Part shown: positions 8,070-15,375 of the stretch, piece after piece | Position numbering within the stretch: position 1 is the stretch's first letter | How the letters are laid out: each line of letters starts with the position of its first letter | Source: Nocardia abscessus NBRC 100374 | GTDB taxonomy: Bacteria; Actinomycetota; Actinomycetes; Mycobacteriales; Mycobacteriaceae | DNA: 64,000 nucleotides | Assembly (NCBI RefSeq): GCF_000308455.1 | Contig: NZ_BAFP01000031.1 | Coordinates: 106,869 to 170,868 of the forward strand | Reading direction: 5' to 3' | Notes under the pieces: generated by a model | What the model was told of the DNA's origin: nothing | Databases searched by the model: none | Seen by the model: the letters and a program-made list of their open reading frames with translations, nothing else | Made by a program: the position numbers and the translations under genes

Positions 8070-8578
8070 GTGCGGGCGTACTCCGCGTACGGCGTCGCCA
8101 ACTCCCACAAACGGTCGCGGACACTTCGGCAGTAGTCCACAACTCCTGGATCTGTGGTTATCGCCGCACCTGCCGGTTTGCCATCAGCATCGACGAGGTT
8201 GTAGACGACTCGTTCGTCATCGAACAGCCACCAGTCATCCGGTGGCACCTTCCCGGCCGCGTGGCGGGGCAAGTACCGGATGTCCTCCCCGGACTGAATG
8301 TTGCGTCCGGTCACCGACAGCAACCAACGGTGGTAGTCCGAGTGTGGGACGCTCACGACACGGACCCGACTCACCGATATCCCGCGACCAGTGGTCTCCT
8401 GCATAAGCGCGTGCCACGGTACGGGCGGTTCGTCGGGCGGAGGTTCGCCGACGAGGAATGCTCGAAGTCGATTGTCCTCGGATGCCACGGCGTAGGAGTC
8501 GCGAACCTCTAGATGAAATGCGCTGCGCCGCAATGCCCGGAACCAGTCATTCCACGGGTCACCGTCGGCCAGCAGCAC
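8066..8578 (-). CDS. DUF6879 protein
   Basis: A 170-aa protein with the features of DUF6879: WNDWFRALRRSAFHLEVRDSYAV at the N-terminus, RGISVSRVRVVSVPHSDYHRWLL in the middle, then PPDDWWLFDDERVVYNLVDADG and a C-terminal RDRLWELATPYAEY. No catalytic motif is recognised; conserved Trp, Asp and Tyr clusters suggest a binding fold. It starts with GTG 8578 inside the end of the small upstream gene and ends on the regulator's start codon. Its link to the XRE regulator suggests one functional unit, perhaps with toxin or sensor activity (inference). Confidence 0.85.
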   Translation of the reverse strand: MLLADGDPWNDWFRALRRSAFHLEVRDSYAVASEDNRLRAFLVGEPPPDEPPVPWHALMQETTGRGISVSRVRVVSVPHSDYHRWLLSVTGRNIQSGEDIRYLPRHAAGKVPPDDWWLFDDERVVYNLVDADGKPAGAAITTDPGVVDYCRSVRDRLWELATPYAEYART

Positions 8579-8887
8579 CGTAGAACGTCCTTCCTAGCTT
8601 GGGTACCTCGATAGCCGTTTCGTCGGTGGCCAAGTCGAGTTGACTCAGGGTCTCATCATCCGTGATCGGTCGTCCGGCAAGGGTGAAAGTCCCTCGGCCG
8701 GTGTCCGTCATCGTTGTCCCAAGGAACGTATCGGCTTCCGCGAAGCCAGTTAGCAGGTGTGGGATTTCGATGTTCCGGGTGTGTCTGTCTTCCACCCCTG
8801 GACGAGGTAGCTCGCCTGGTCGGTGGCGTACAACGACGGACAACCGTTGGCCTCGGACCCGCCCTTGCCAAGGAACCTCAACCGCAT
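8559..8887 (-). pseudogene. Small first gene of the module, with a frameshift (copy 2)
   Basis: The gene starts at ATG 8887 behind GGGAG and reads MRLRFLGKGGSEANGCPSLY, then ATDQASYLVQGWKTD. The frame then stops after about 20 more bases of unrelated reading. A second frame continues the same protein: NIEIPHLLTGFAEAD, then GRGTFTLAGRPITDDETLSQ, ending RTFYGAAGRR at 8559. One missing base near 8784-8792 would join them into a protein of about 108 aa. This may be a true loss, a sequencing error or a recoding site. The family always seems to precede DUF6879 here, but its function is unknown to me. Confidence 0.7.
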
Positions 8888-9107
8888 CTGGGTTTCTCCC
8901 ATCGTGACATGCACATGCATGATGGACTGTCATTCCAGTCTGACTCACAAATATGCAGTGCGCCAGGCAAATATTGCTTTGTGCATACCCGTGCATGAAC
9001 CTGGACGCACCTCCGGTGAGCTCTTTACCGTCCTTACCGGCACGCGACGCCGGGTGACCTGCCCCCGACGTCGGGTGCCTGCCAACCGCGACGGATGGGG
9101 TGGACGA

Positions 9108-9485
9108 ATGAGGCCACGGCCGACAGCAATCGGGTATCTGCGCCGAGATATATCCGGCGTCTCACAGACCTGGGATGAGATTCAACTCCGCAGTCTCGCC
9201 AAGCGACTCGGGTACGAACTCGCGAAGACGGTCGTGTTCGGTCCTGAGACCGACAGCCCTCTGAGCCGCCTGATGAACGTCGTTCGCCGAGTGGATGTCG
9301 ACGCCGTGATCGTTCCCGGTGTCCGGCACTTCGGTGGGGAAGTGCCGCCCGAGTTGGTGAAGGTCGTCGACGTGATCACGGTGGATTCAACGAAGACCTA
9401 TGCTCGCTGGGCGCCAGGGTGCAGCGGCGGCCGGATGTTCTCACCGGCTGAGCACGACGCATGGCTCAGGTCTTTGGGCAGGTGA
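9108..9485 (+). CDS. Short resolvase-like protein
   Basis: A 125-aa protein whose start (TAIGYLRRDISGVSQTWDE) and next segment (QLRSLAKRLGYELAKTVVFG) resemble the N-terminal catalytic fold of serine recombinases. There a YxRxS strand is followed by a helix ending in A..xGYE. The middle (DVDAVIVPGVRHFG) fits the later strand of that fold. The C-terminal DNA-binding helix-turn-helix is absent, and the Ser position is only plausible (the S in RDIS). It may be a regulator or a degenerate recombinase. It is divergent from the DUF6879/XRE module across a 220-base gap. Confidence 0.6.
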   Translation: MRPRPTAIGYLRRDISGVSQTWDEIQLRSLAKRLGYELAKTVVFGPETDSPLSRLMNVVRRVDVDAVIVPGVRHFGGEVPPELVKVVDVITVDSTKTYARWAPGCSGGRMFSPAEHDAWLRSLGR

Positions 9486-9638
9486 GCGACCGCAACCCCG
9501 GCCTCTATATCGTCAGTCATCGACAACTTGCATGGATGCTTGTCGGGAGCGTCAACGATGGCAGCCGCCATGGCCCGGCTGTTCGGTTCGAAGAACCTCC
9601 GGCGGACCGGGCGCGGGGGAGTCTGCAAGAATCTGGGT

Positions 9639-9968
9639 GTGACCGATGCCGACACGCCTATCGCGGAGCACCGGGGTGGTGCCCGGAGTCTGGGGGCGCA
9701 GTTTCTGCGCTGCCATCTGCCGATGGTGGTAGTGACGCTGGTCATGGTGGTGGCGGTGGTGTTCGTGGCGTCCGACCGGTGGCGGCGCGGGGCGTTCTTC
9801 TTCGGCGGTGCGACGCTGCTGGCGGCGGCGTTCCGGTTGTGCCTGCCGACCGCGCAGGTCGGGCTGCTCGCGGTGCGCAGCAAACCCTTCGACGTCGGCG
9901 CGCTGACCCTGCTGGGGTCGAGCATTCTGTTCCTCGCGGCCACGATCAACACACTCGGCGTCGGCTGA
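9639..9968 (+). CDS. DUF3017 membrane protein
   Basis: A 109-aa membrane protein with three hydrophobic segments (LPMVVVTLVMVVAVVFVAS, then ARRGAFFFGGATLLAAAFRL-like, then ALTLLGSSILFLAATINTL), matching the DUF3017 family. In actinobacteria this gene usually sits near folD and the met genes, which agrees with metX a little further on. GTG 9639 was chosen because it gives the family N-terminus. Upstream in-frame ATGs exist (9558, 9570), but their codons look non-coding. Function unknown. Confidence 0.8.
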   Translation: MTDADTPIAEHRGGARSLGAQFLRCHLPMVVVTLVMVVAVVFVASDRWRRGAFFFGGATLLAAAFRLCLPTAQVGLLAVRSKPFDVGALTLLGSSILFLAATINTLGVG

Positions 9969-10019
9969 CAGCTCGAGCGATCGGCGACCCGGCCGGGCCG
10001 GGTCGGGTCGCCCAGGTGA

Positions 10020-10667
10020 TCAGCGGGCAGCGGCGTATCGCTCGGCGAAAACCGTTCGTTCACGCGGCCGTCGCCCGGGATGGGGTGGGACGGCGTCGCT
10101 GTAGCCGATGGTGATCAGCACCGCTATGGCGAGATCCTCGCGGTCGCCGATACCGATGGCTTGCTTCACCAGGTCCGGGTCCCAGCCGTTCATCGGTGCG
10201 GAGGCCAGGCCGAGTCCGGTGGCGGCGAGCATCGCGTAGGTGGCCGCGATCATCGCGTTCTTGACGGCGTTCTCCCGCAGCAGTCCGCGCTGCTCCAAGG
10301 CCAGGTACTCGGCGCGCGCGTCGAACAACGCGGTGAATTCGGCGTTCCACGCGCCGTTGCGGCCGGCCAGTTCGGCGATATCGGTGTTGCGGTCTCGCCA
10401 GGCGGCGGCATCGGCGACGAAGACCAGTACCACCGGCGCCTCCTTCGGCTGCGGCTGACCGAATGCCGCCTTCGACAAGGCGTCGCGGCCGGACGCACTG
10501 GTCACGACCACGATCGACCGGTCCTGCATGTTCCACGCGCTCGGTGCCTGCATCGTCAACTCGAGCAATTCCTCGATCAGGCCGGGCGGCACCGGGTCGG
10601 GGCGATAGTGCCGTACCGTGCGACGTCCTCGAATCGCGTCGGCCACCGAAAGTGTCTGTGTTTCCAT
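10020..10667 (-). CDS. Nitroreductase-family flavoprotein
   Basis: A 215-aa FMN-dependent nitroreductase fold. The start has the R-R-T-V-R-x-Y motif (IRGRRTVRHYRPD), then LLELTMQAPSAWNMQDRSIVVV for FMN binding. The middle GLGLASAPMNGWDPDLVKQAIG and the end VLITIGYSD are also family-typical. Such enzymes reduce nitro groups, quinones or enones with NAD(P)H. It is divergent from an HxlR regulator, a common pairing for reductases induced by electrophiles, and an inverted repeat lies between them. Confidence 0.9.
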   Translation of the reverse strand: METQTLSVADAIRGRRTVRHYRPDPVPPGLIEELLELTMQAPSAWNMQDRSIVVVTSASGRDALSKAAFGQPQPKEAPVVLVFVADAAAWRDRNTDIAELAGRNGAWNAEFTALFDARAEYLALEQRGLLRENAVKNAMIAATYAMLAATGLGLASAPMNGWDPDLVKQAIGIGDREDLAIAVLITIGYSDAVPPHPGRRPRERTVFAERYAAAR

Positions 10668-10675
10668 ATTTCTTA

Positions 10676-10736
10676 CTATCGGAGAGTCACACTCCAATGG
10701 GAAGAAGGCACTTTTCGGTGCGCTACACTCCGATAG
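10676..10736. promoter_or_regulatory. Inverted repeat between nitroreductase and HxlR genes
   Basis: A 12-base arm at 10676-10687 (CTATCGGAGAGT) is the reverse complement, with one mismatch, of 10725-10736 (ACACTCCGATAG). A further half-site ACACTCC lies at 10689-10695. The right arm touches the GTG start of the HxlR gene. The layout suggests the regulator binds both arms and controls both divergent promoters. This is inference from the repeats. Confidence 0.6.
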
Positions 10737-11114
10737 GTGCGCACGTATCTCGAAGATTCCGGTCTGCCCGCCGACGTCTACTCCGCGAAGTGCCCCACGC
10801 GGGAGGTCCTCGACCACATCGCGGGCAAATGGACGGTGCTGATCATCGACGCGCTCGCCGACGGCACCATGCGGTACACCGATCTTCGCCACCGCATCGA
10901 CGGCATCTCCCAGAAGATGCTGACGCAGACGTTGCGTCAACTCGAGACCGACGGATTCGTCACGCGGACAGCGCATCCCACCGTGCCGCCGCGGGTCGAG
11001 TACACGCTGACGGAGCTGGGTCACAGCTTGCGCACGCCGATAGCGGCGCTGCGGGAGTGGATCGAGACCAATATCAACCGAATCGAAGCGGCGCGGCGGG
11101 CCGCGGCGCTGTGA
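10737..11114 (+). CDS. HxlR-family winged-helix regulator
   Basis: A 125-aa HxlR/MarR-like regulator. The family signature CPTREVLDHIAGKWTVLII is present, with the Cys that often senses quinones or thiol stress (Cys at about residue 18). RYTDLRHRIDGISQKMLTQTLRQLETDG is the recognition helix region, and VEYTLTELGHSL is the wing. It probably regulates the divergent nitroreductase. The GTG start lies at the edge of the inverted repeat with no ribosome site in front, so the mRNA may be leaderless. Confidence 0.88.
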   Translation: MRTYLEDSGLPADVYSAKCPTREVLDHIAGKWTVLIIDALADGTMRYTDLRHRIDGISQKMLTQTLRQLETDGFVTRTAHPTVPPRVEYTLTELGHSLRTPIAALREWIETNINRIEAARRAAAL

Positions 11115-11135
11115 GGGTGGCGACCACCGAACCTG

Positions 11136-12293
11136 TCAGCGTTCGGGTCGCACACCGGTCCTGGCTAGTCGCATGGTCTCGGTCAGCAGCTTCGACACCG
11201 CCGCCGCCTCGGTGAGGAACCCGTCGTGCCCGTCGCGGGAGTGCACGATCTCCAGTCCGTCGCAGCCGGGGAGCAGATCGGCGAGCTCCTGCTGGGTACG
11301 CAGCGGGTACAGCCGGTCGGAGTCGACGCCACCGACCACGCAGGGCACCGGCGTCGCCGCGAGCGCCGCCTCGATGCCGCCGCGACCGCGGCCGACGTCG
11401 TGGCGGTTCATCGCCTCGGTCAGCAACACGTAGGTGGCGGGATCGAAACGCTTGCACAGCTTCTCGGCCTGGTGGTCGAGGTAGCTCTGCACCGCGTACC
11501 GGCCGCCGTTCCACGGGTCCTCGTCGCCCTGCGGTTTGTTCTCGAACCGGTGGTCCAGCTCGAATTCGGTGCGGTAGGTCAGGTGCGCGATCCGTCGAGC
11601 CAGGGCCATGCCCGTCGTCGGGGCGCGGCCGGTGCCGTGATAGTCGCCGCCCTGCCAGTCCGGGTCGGCCTTGATCGCCGCGATCTGAGTGGTCTGGGTG
11701 CCGATCTGGTCGGCGGTAGCGCGCGCGCCGACCGCGAGCACCAGCGCCGCGGCGACCCGCTCCGGTGCGCCGACCATCCACTCCAGCACCCGCATGCCGC
11801 CCATCGACCCGCCCACAACGGCGGCGAGCCGCTCGACGCCGAGCAAGTCGAGCAGAGCGGCCTCCGCGGTCACCTGGTCGCGGATGGAGATCTCGGGAAA
11901 CCTCGCACCCCAAGGCTTTCCATCCGGAGCGAGAGTGGACGGCCCGGTGCTGCCCTTGCAGCCGCCGAGCACGTTCGTCGCGATCACACACCATTCGTCG
12001 GTGTCCAGCGGCGCACCCGGCCCGACCATGCCGTCCCACCAGCCGGGCATCTCGTGGACGTCGTTGGGCTTGCCGACGACGTGCGAATCTCCGGTCAGCG
12101 CGTGTTCGACCAGCACGACGTTGTCGAGTCCGGGGGAGAGCTCACCCCAGCGCTGCACCGCCAAGCGCACGTCCGGGATGACCGCTCCGTTCTCCAATCG
12201 CACATCGCCGATGGCGATGGTGCCGAACTGCCCGTCCGAGGGCGGCAGGGCGACGGCGGAGGTCCGGGCGCTCCGTTCGGTATCCACGGTCAC
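11136..12293 (-). CDS. metX: Homoserine O-acetyltransferase MetX
   Basis: A 385-aa alpha/beta hydrolase-fold acyltransferase that acetylates homoserine, the first committed step of methionine synthesis. Visible motifs are [30 protein letters not shown], the nucleophile elbow [15 protein letters not shown] (Ser), DSDRLYPL for the Asp and RDGHDGFL for the His. The start overlaps the stop of the metY remnant (ATGA at 12290-12293). The operon leader carries a SAM-IV riboswitch, so expression should drop when S-adenosylmethionine is plentiful. Confidence 0.95.
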   Translation of the reverse strand: MTVDTERSARTSAVALPPSDGQFGTIAIGDVRLENGAVIPDVRLAVQRWGELSPGLDNVVLVEHALTGDSHVVGKPNDVHEMPGWWDGMVGPGAPLDTDEWCVIATNVLGGCKGSTGPSTLAPDGKPWGARFPEISIRDQVTAEAALLDLLGVERLAAVVGGSMGGMRVLEWMVGAPERVAAALVLAVGARATADQIGTQTTQIAAIKADPDWQGGDYHGTGRAPTTGMALARRIAHLTYRTEFELDHRFENKPQGDEDPWNGGRYAVQSYLDHQAEKLCKRFDPATYVLLTEAMNRHDVGRGRGGIEAALAATPVPCVVGGVDSDRLYPLRTQQELADLLPGCDGLEIVHSRDGHDGFLTEAAAVSKLLTETMRLARTGVRPER

Positions 12294-12445
12294 GTCGTCG
12301 CCGCCGCGAAACCGGCGCGCAGATCGGCCGGGATGTCCTCGATGCCGACCGCGAGACGGACCGGTCCTGGGGCGAGCCGTTCCTCGGGTGTGAGGTGCGA
12401 ATGCGTCGGGTGGTGCTCGGCCCCGCGCGCGGTGGATTCACTCAT
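12290..12445 (-). pseudogene. metY: metY (O-acetylhomoserine sulfhydrylase) remnant with in-frame internal deletion
   Basis: A 51-codon open frame in the place where metY normally precedes metX. The first dozen codons ([13 protein letters not shown]) look like a metY N-terminus. The rest ([24 protein letters not shown], ending in DLRAGFAAA) is the very end of the enzyme, matching the conserved VRLAVGIE motif. Roughly 390 codons, including the PLP lysine, are missing, yet the frame, the start and the ATGA overlap with metX are kept. The gene cannot make an active enzyme but may still serve translation coupling. Sulfhydrylation must come from another gene or from transsulfuration. Confidence 0.85.
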
Positions 12446-12483
12446 GGTTTGCTCCCAAAAGGTGTTCGCCGGTACAGCAGGGG

Positions 12484-12507
12484 TTAGCGGTGTGAACAAC
12501 AACACAT
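12484..12507 (-). CDS. Tiny leader ORF with three Cys codons (MCCCSHR)
   Basis: A seven-codon ORF, ATG TGT TGT TGT TCA CAC CGC TAA, preceded by a perfect AGGAGG (12516-12521) at good spacing. It lies between the riboswitch and metY. Consecutive Cys codons in short upstream ORFs act as cysteine-responsive attenuators in mycobacteria, and metY is a sulfur-assimilation gene. It is therefore likely to be translated, with ribosome stalling linked to cysteinyl-tRNA supply. This is inference by analogy, but the ribosome site is strong. Confidence 0.7.
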   Translation of the reverse strand: MCCCSHR

Positions 12508-12532
12508 GCCGGCGACCTCCTGTTACGCGCTT

Positions 12533-12551
12533 GCTCCCGGCTTTCGGGAGC
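12533..12551 (-). promoter_or_regulatory. Hairpin between riboswitch and leader ORF
   Basis: A 7-bp stem GCTCCCG/CGGGAGC with a 5-base loop follows the riboswitch. No U-run follows, so it is not a plain terminator. It may be part of the expression platform, or it may separate the riboswitch fold from the leader ORF ribosome site. Confidence 0.5.
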
Positions 12552-12553
12552 CA

Positions 12554-12632
12554 GGTCATCACCCGGAGCACCCCACCGCGGATGGAGGGTTGCCGACCAG
12601 CGAGCCGGGGCTTGGCGCTGATACTCATGACC
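12554..12632 (-). promoter_or_regulatory. SAM-IV riboswitch
   Basis: Read on the minus strand, the segment begins GGTCATGAG and ends GGGTGATGACC, which pair as the basal stem. Between them are AGCGCCAAGCCCCGGCT and GGTCGGCAACCCTCC, then CGCGGTGGGGTGCTCCGGG. These are the core sequences of the actinobacterial SAM-IV class. It binds S-adenosylmethionine and controls metYX. A TATGAT box (12641-12646) ends nine bases before it, so transcription should start at its 5' edge. Confidence 0.92.
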
Positions 12633-12640
12633 TGCCCGGC

Positions 12641-12646
12641 ATCATA
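12641..12646 (-). promoter_or_regulatory. Likely -10 box of the metYX promoter
   Basis: TATGAT on the minus strand, eight to nine bases upstream of the first riboswitch stem. A weak -35-like TTCGGA lies about 17 bases further up, inside the 3' end of the TetR gene. Position relative to the riboswitch is the main support. Confidence 0.55.
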
Positions 12647-12658
12647 ACCGGCGGGCCG

Positions 12659-13387
12659 TCAGCGTCCGAAATCCTCCAGCGCATGCCGCTGATCGGGGGC
12701 CGTCGGCGCGACGCAGCAGCTGCGCACGAATTCGTCGAAGGTCTCGGTGAAGACGGCGCGCCCGGCCCGGGCCGCGGTGGCCATGTCCTCGTCCAGGAAC
12801 AGATCGTCGGAGCACTCCATGCCGACGTGGCCGATGAGCTGCCAGGTACCGACGATGAGCCGCACCGCGCGGGCGTCCGGCTCGGTGCCGAGGCGCTCGG
12901 CGACCACCGCGGCGATGGCGGTGTTCTTGTCGTCGGCATGTTCGAGACTGCGCGCGCTGACCGACGGACTGCTGCGCAGGATCCGCTGCAACTTCTGGAA
13001 CTGCCGGAACGACAGCGGGTCGGCCTCACCCGCCGCGGCGGCTCGATCGACCACGTACAGGAAGGCCTCCCGCAGGGCGGCGAGTTCGTTGCCGGTGCGT
13101 GGCAGCTCGCGCAGGGTCTCGGCCACGGTGCGGCCGAAGTCCTGGACCGGTCCCAGGACGATGTCCTCTTTGCTGTCGAAATAGCGGTTGATCGTGCGCG
13201 GCGAGACGTCCGCGGCGTTGGCGATCTGCTCGATCGTGGTCGCCTCGAAGCCCTGGGCGTCGCACAGGTCGAGGGCCGTCGCGATGATGCGCAACCTGGT
13301 CTGTTGCTTCTTGCGTTCGCGCAGGCCCTGGGCGCTCGCGGCGGCTCCCGCGGCGCTCGCGCCCATCGACGTCGATGACTCGAGCAT
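12659..13387 (-). CDS. TetR-family repressor of the divergent MFS gene
   Basis: A 242-aa TetR regulator. The DNA-binding domain reads QQTRLRIIATALDLCDAQGFEATT, then IEQIANAADVSPRTINRYFDSKEDIV, where the usual YYHF is RYFD. The C-terminal part is a long helical ligand-binding domain. ATG 13387 (MLESSTSMG) is preferred; an in-frame ATG at 13405 is also possible. It is divergent from a DHA2 transporter with two palindromes in between, so it most likely represses that efflux gene and itself. Confidence 0.88.
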   Translation of the reverse strand: MLESSTSMGASAAGAAASAQGLRERKKQQTRLRIIATALDLCDAQGFEATTIEQIANAADVSPRTINRYFDSKEDIVLGPVQDFGRTVAETLRELPRTGNELAALREAFLYVVDRAAAAGEADPLSFRQFQKLQRILRSSPSVSARSLEHADDKNTAIAAVVAERLGTEPDARAVRLIVGTWQLIGHVGMECSDDLFLDEDMATAARAGRAVFTETFDEFVRSCCVAPTAPDQRHALEDFGR

Positions 13388-13432
13388 GTCCCGATGGTAA
13401 CGCAACCCTCCGTTTTCCTGTCCTTAACAGTC

Positions 13433-13475
13433 AAATGTCGTATTACGACATTTTTCGCTTGACGACAAATGTCGT
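13433..13475. promoter_or_regulatory. Two palindromic operators for the TetR/MFS pair
   Basis: The first is a perfect palindrome, AAATGTCGTA then T then TACGACATTT (13433-13453). The second is ACGACA-AA-TGTCGT (13462-13475). Both share the half-site TGTCGT. They lie between the divergent TetR and MFS starts and are much more A/T-rich than the surroundings, as expected for operators. Confidence 0.75.
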
Positions 13476-13515
13476 CCAATGCCAGGATGGCTCCAGATCA
13501 TCGAGGGACGAGGAG

Positions 13516-15015
13516 ATGACCGTGACGGACACGGCGACAGCGGTGCACGCGCCGCACAAACCGGGCGGCTCAGCGCGCTGGCTCGCGCTGGCAGTGATCG
13601 CATTGGCCCAGCTCATGGTGGTTCTGGACGCCACCATCGTGACCATCTCGCTGCCGTTCGCGCAGCGTGATCTCGACATCAGCGACGGCAACCGGCAATG
13701 GATGCTCACCGCCTACACGCTGATCTTCGGCGGCCTGCTGCTGCTGGGCGGCCGGATGGCCGACTACCTGGGGCGCCGCCGGATCTTCATCGTCGGCCTG
13801 ATCGGCTTCGCGGGCGCTTCGGCGCTGGCCGGTCTCGCCCAGAACGGTGCGGAGATGTTCGCCGGACGCGCGCTGCAGGGCGCGTTCGCCGCGCTCTTGG
13901 CGCCGGCCGCGCTCTCGCTGCTGTCGGTGACGTTCACCGAGCCAGGCGAGCGGGCCACCGCCTTCGGTGTGTTCGCGGGTATCTCCGCGGGCGGTGCGGC
14001 GCTCGGCCTGATCGCGGGCGGCGCGCTCACCGAGTACGCGTCGTGGCGCTGGTGCCTGCTGGTCAATACGCCGATCGCGCTGCTCGCGCTGGTCGGAGCG
14101 CTGGCCTGGGTGGTGAAGGACGTGCCGGCGCCGCGCGTCGGGGGATACGACATGCCCGGTGCCGTCACGGTGACGCTGGGCCTGATCGCCATCGTGTACG
14201 GCTTCAGCCGCGCCGCCGAGGACGGCTGGCTGGCCGGTGGCACCCTGGCGCTGCTGATCGCCGGACCGGTTCTGCTCGCCGCCTTCGTCCTGATCGAACG
14301 GCGGTCGTCGAACCCGCTGCTCCCACTGCACATCCCGGGCGAGATCAACCGGGGTGGGGCGTTCCTCGCGGCACTGTTCATCCCGATCGCGATGTTCGCG
14401 ATGTTCCTGTTCCTGAGCTACTACTTCCAGATCACGCTGGGCTATTCGGCGCTGAAAGCGGGCTTCGCCTTCCTGCCCTTCCCGGCCGGCATCGCGATCT
14501 CGGCGGGTGTCACCAGCGCCCTGCTGCCGAAGCTCGGCCCCCGTCCACTGATGGTGGCCGGCGCCGTGCTGGGTGTCATCGGCTTGCTGCTGCTGGCACA
14601 GCTCGGCTACGGCGACAGCTTCCTTGCCGGGGTGCTGCCTGCCCAGGTGCTCATCGCGCTCGGTATGGGCCCGCTGTTCGTCGGGATGCAGACGGTGGCG
14701 CTGCACCAGGTGGAGGAAGCGGACTCGGGTGTGGCGTCCGCGCTGCTGAACGCGGCGCAGCAGGTCGGCGGCGCGGTCGGAACGGCGCTGCTGACCACCA
14801 TCTCGGTGCAGGTCGCCGAGACCTTCGCCCACGACAACCCCGGCATCGACAACCTGGCCGCGCGCGCCGCGATCCACAGCTACGACGTGGCCTTCTACGT
14901 CGGCGCCGGGTTCTTCCTCGCGGCCATCCCGATCATCGCCCTGATGATCCGGGACCGGCCGCAGAACCTGATCGAAGGCTCCGAGGACGGGGCCCGGGTC
15001 CCGGTCGCGGTCTGA
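13516..15015 (+). CDS. DHA2-family (14-TM) MFS drug exporter
   Basis: A 499-aa proton-coupled transporter of the EmrB/QacA type with about 14 membrane helices. Helix 1 has LMVVLDATIVTISLPFAQRDL (motif D1). The loop between helices 2 and 3 reads GGRMADYLGRRRIF (motif A), and motif C-like GISAGGAALGLIAGG follows in helix 5. ATG 13516 overlaps the purine-rich site; GTG 13522 has better spacing and may be the true start. Regulated by the divergent TetR. Substrate unknown. Confidence 0.9.
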   Translation: MTVTDTATAVHAPHKPGGSARWLALAVIALAQLMVVLDATIVTISLPFAQRDLDISDGNRQWMLTAYTLIFGGLLLLGGRMADYLGRRRIFIVGLIGFAGASALAGLAQNGAEMFAGRALQGAFAALLAPAALSLLSVTFTEPGERATAFGVFAGISAGGAALGLIAGGALTEYASWRWCLLVNTPIALLALVGALAWVVKDVPAPRVGGYDMPGAVTVTLGLIAIVYGFSRAAEDGWLAGGTLALLIAGPVLLAAFVLIERRSSNPLLPLHIPGEINRGGAFLAALFIPIAMFAMFLFLSYYFQITLGYSALKAGFAFLPFPAGIAISAGVTSALLPKLGPRPLMVAGAVLGVIGLLLLAQLGYGDSFLAGVLPAQVLIALGMGPLFVGMQTVALHQVEEADSGVASALLNAAQQVGGAVGTALLTTISVQVAETFAHDNPGIDNLAARAAIHSYDVAFYVGAGFFLAAIPIIALMIRDRPQNLIEGSEDGARVPVAV

Positions 15016-15027
15016 TCCGTCGGCAGC

Positions 15028-15063
15028 GAGGTCCGCGCAGCGTCATGGCGTTGTGCGGACCTC
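15028..15063 (+). terminator. Hairpin after the MFS gene
   Basis: Nine-base perfect arms GAGGTCCGC (15028-15036) and GCGGACCTC (15055-15063) close an 18-base loop just after the MFS stop. No clear T-run follows, so it may be a weak or Rho-assisted terminator. Confidence 0.5.
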
Positions 15064-15375
15064 GCCGTTTGCGGGAGAGTTGCCGAGCTCGAACAGATAG
15101 CGGATCATAGCGGCGACGGCGGTTGCGCGGGTGCCCGTCGAGGCGCCGGAAGGTGCCGCTGACCTACCAATCGGTAACAAAGGTGGTCCAGCTCACTCCG
15201 GGGGCTGCCCGTGCGGTGAGGACTTCGGCAGCAGTACGCTTGTCTTGTTTGCACCACACGTCTCGCGGACAACGCGGGACATATACGTTGTCTGTTGGAA
15301 CAGCTGGGGTCCGCTCACAAGCGTGTTCGCCTGGCCGTGCAATGAGGGCACCATCCTAGGAGGACACGAAGATCC
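15064..15375 (+). other. Intergenic region upstream of icd
   Basis: No convincing gene. It should hold the icd promoter and leader. A small palindrome TACC-AATC-GGTA lies at about 15165-15176. AGGAGG is present at 15358-15363, 12 bases before the icd start. Short open frames here look like chance. Confidence 0.5.

Noticed and set aside
12446..12628. A longer protein running from the riboswitch into the metY remnant
   Set aside because: The upstream part is the riboswitch and leader ORF; the remnant has its own ATG at the normal metY position.
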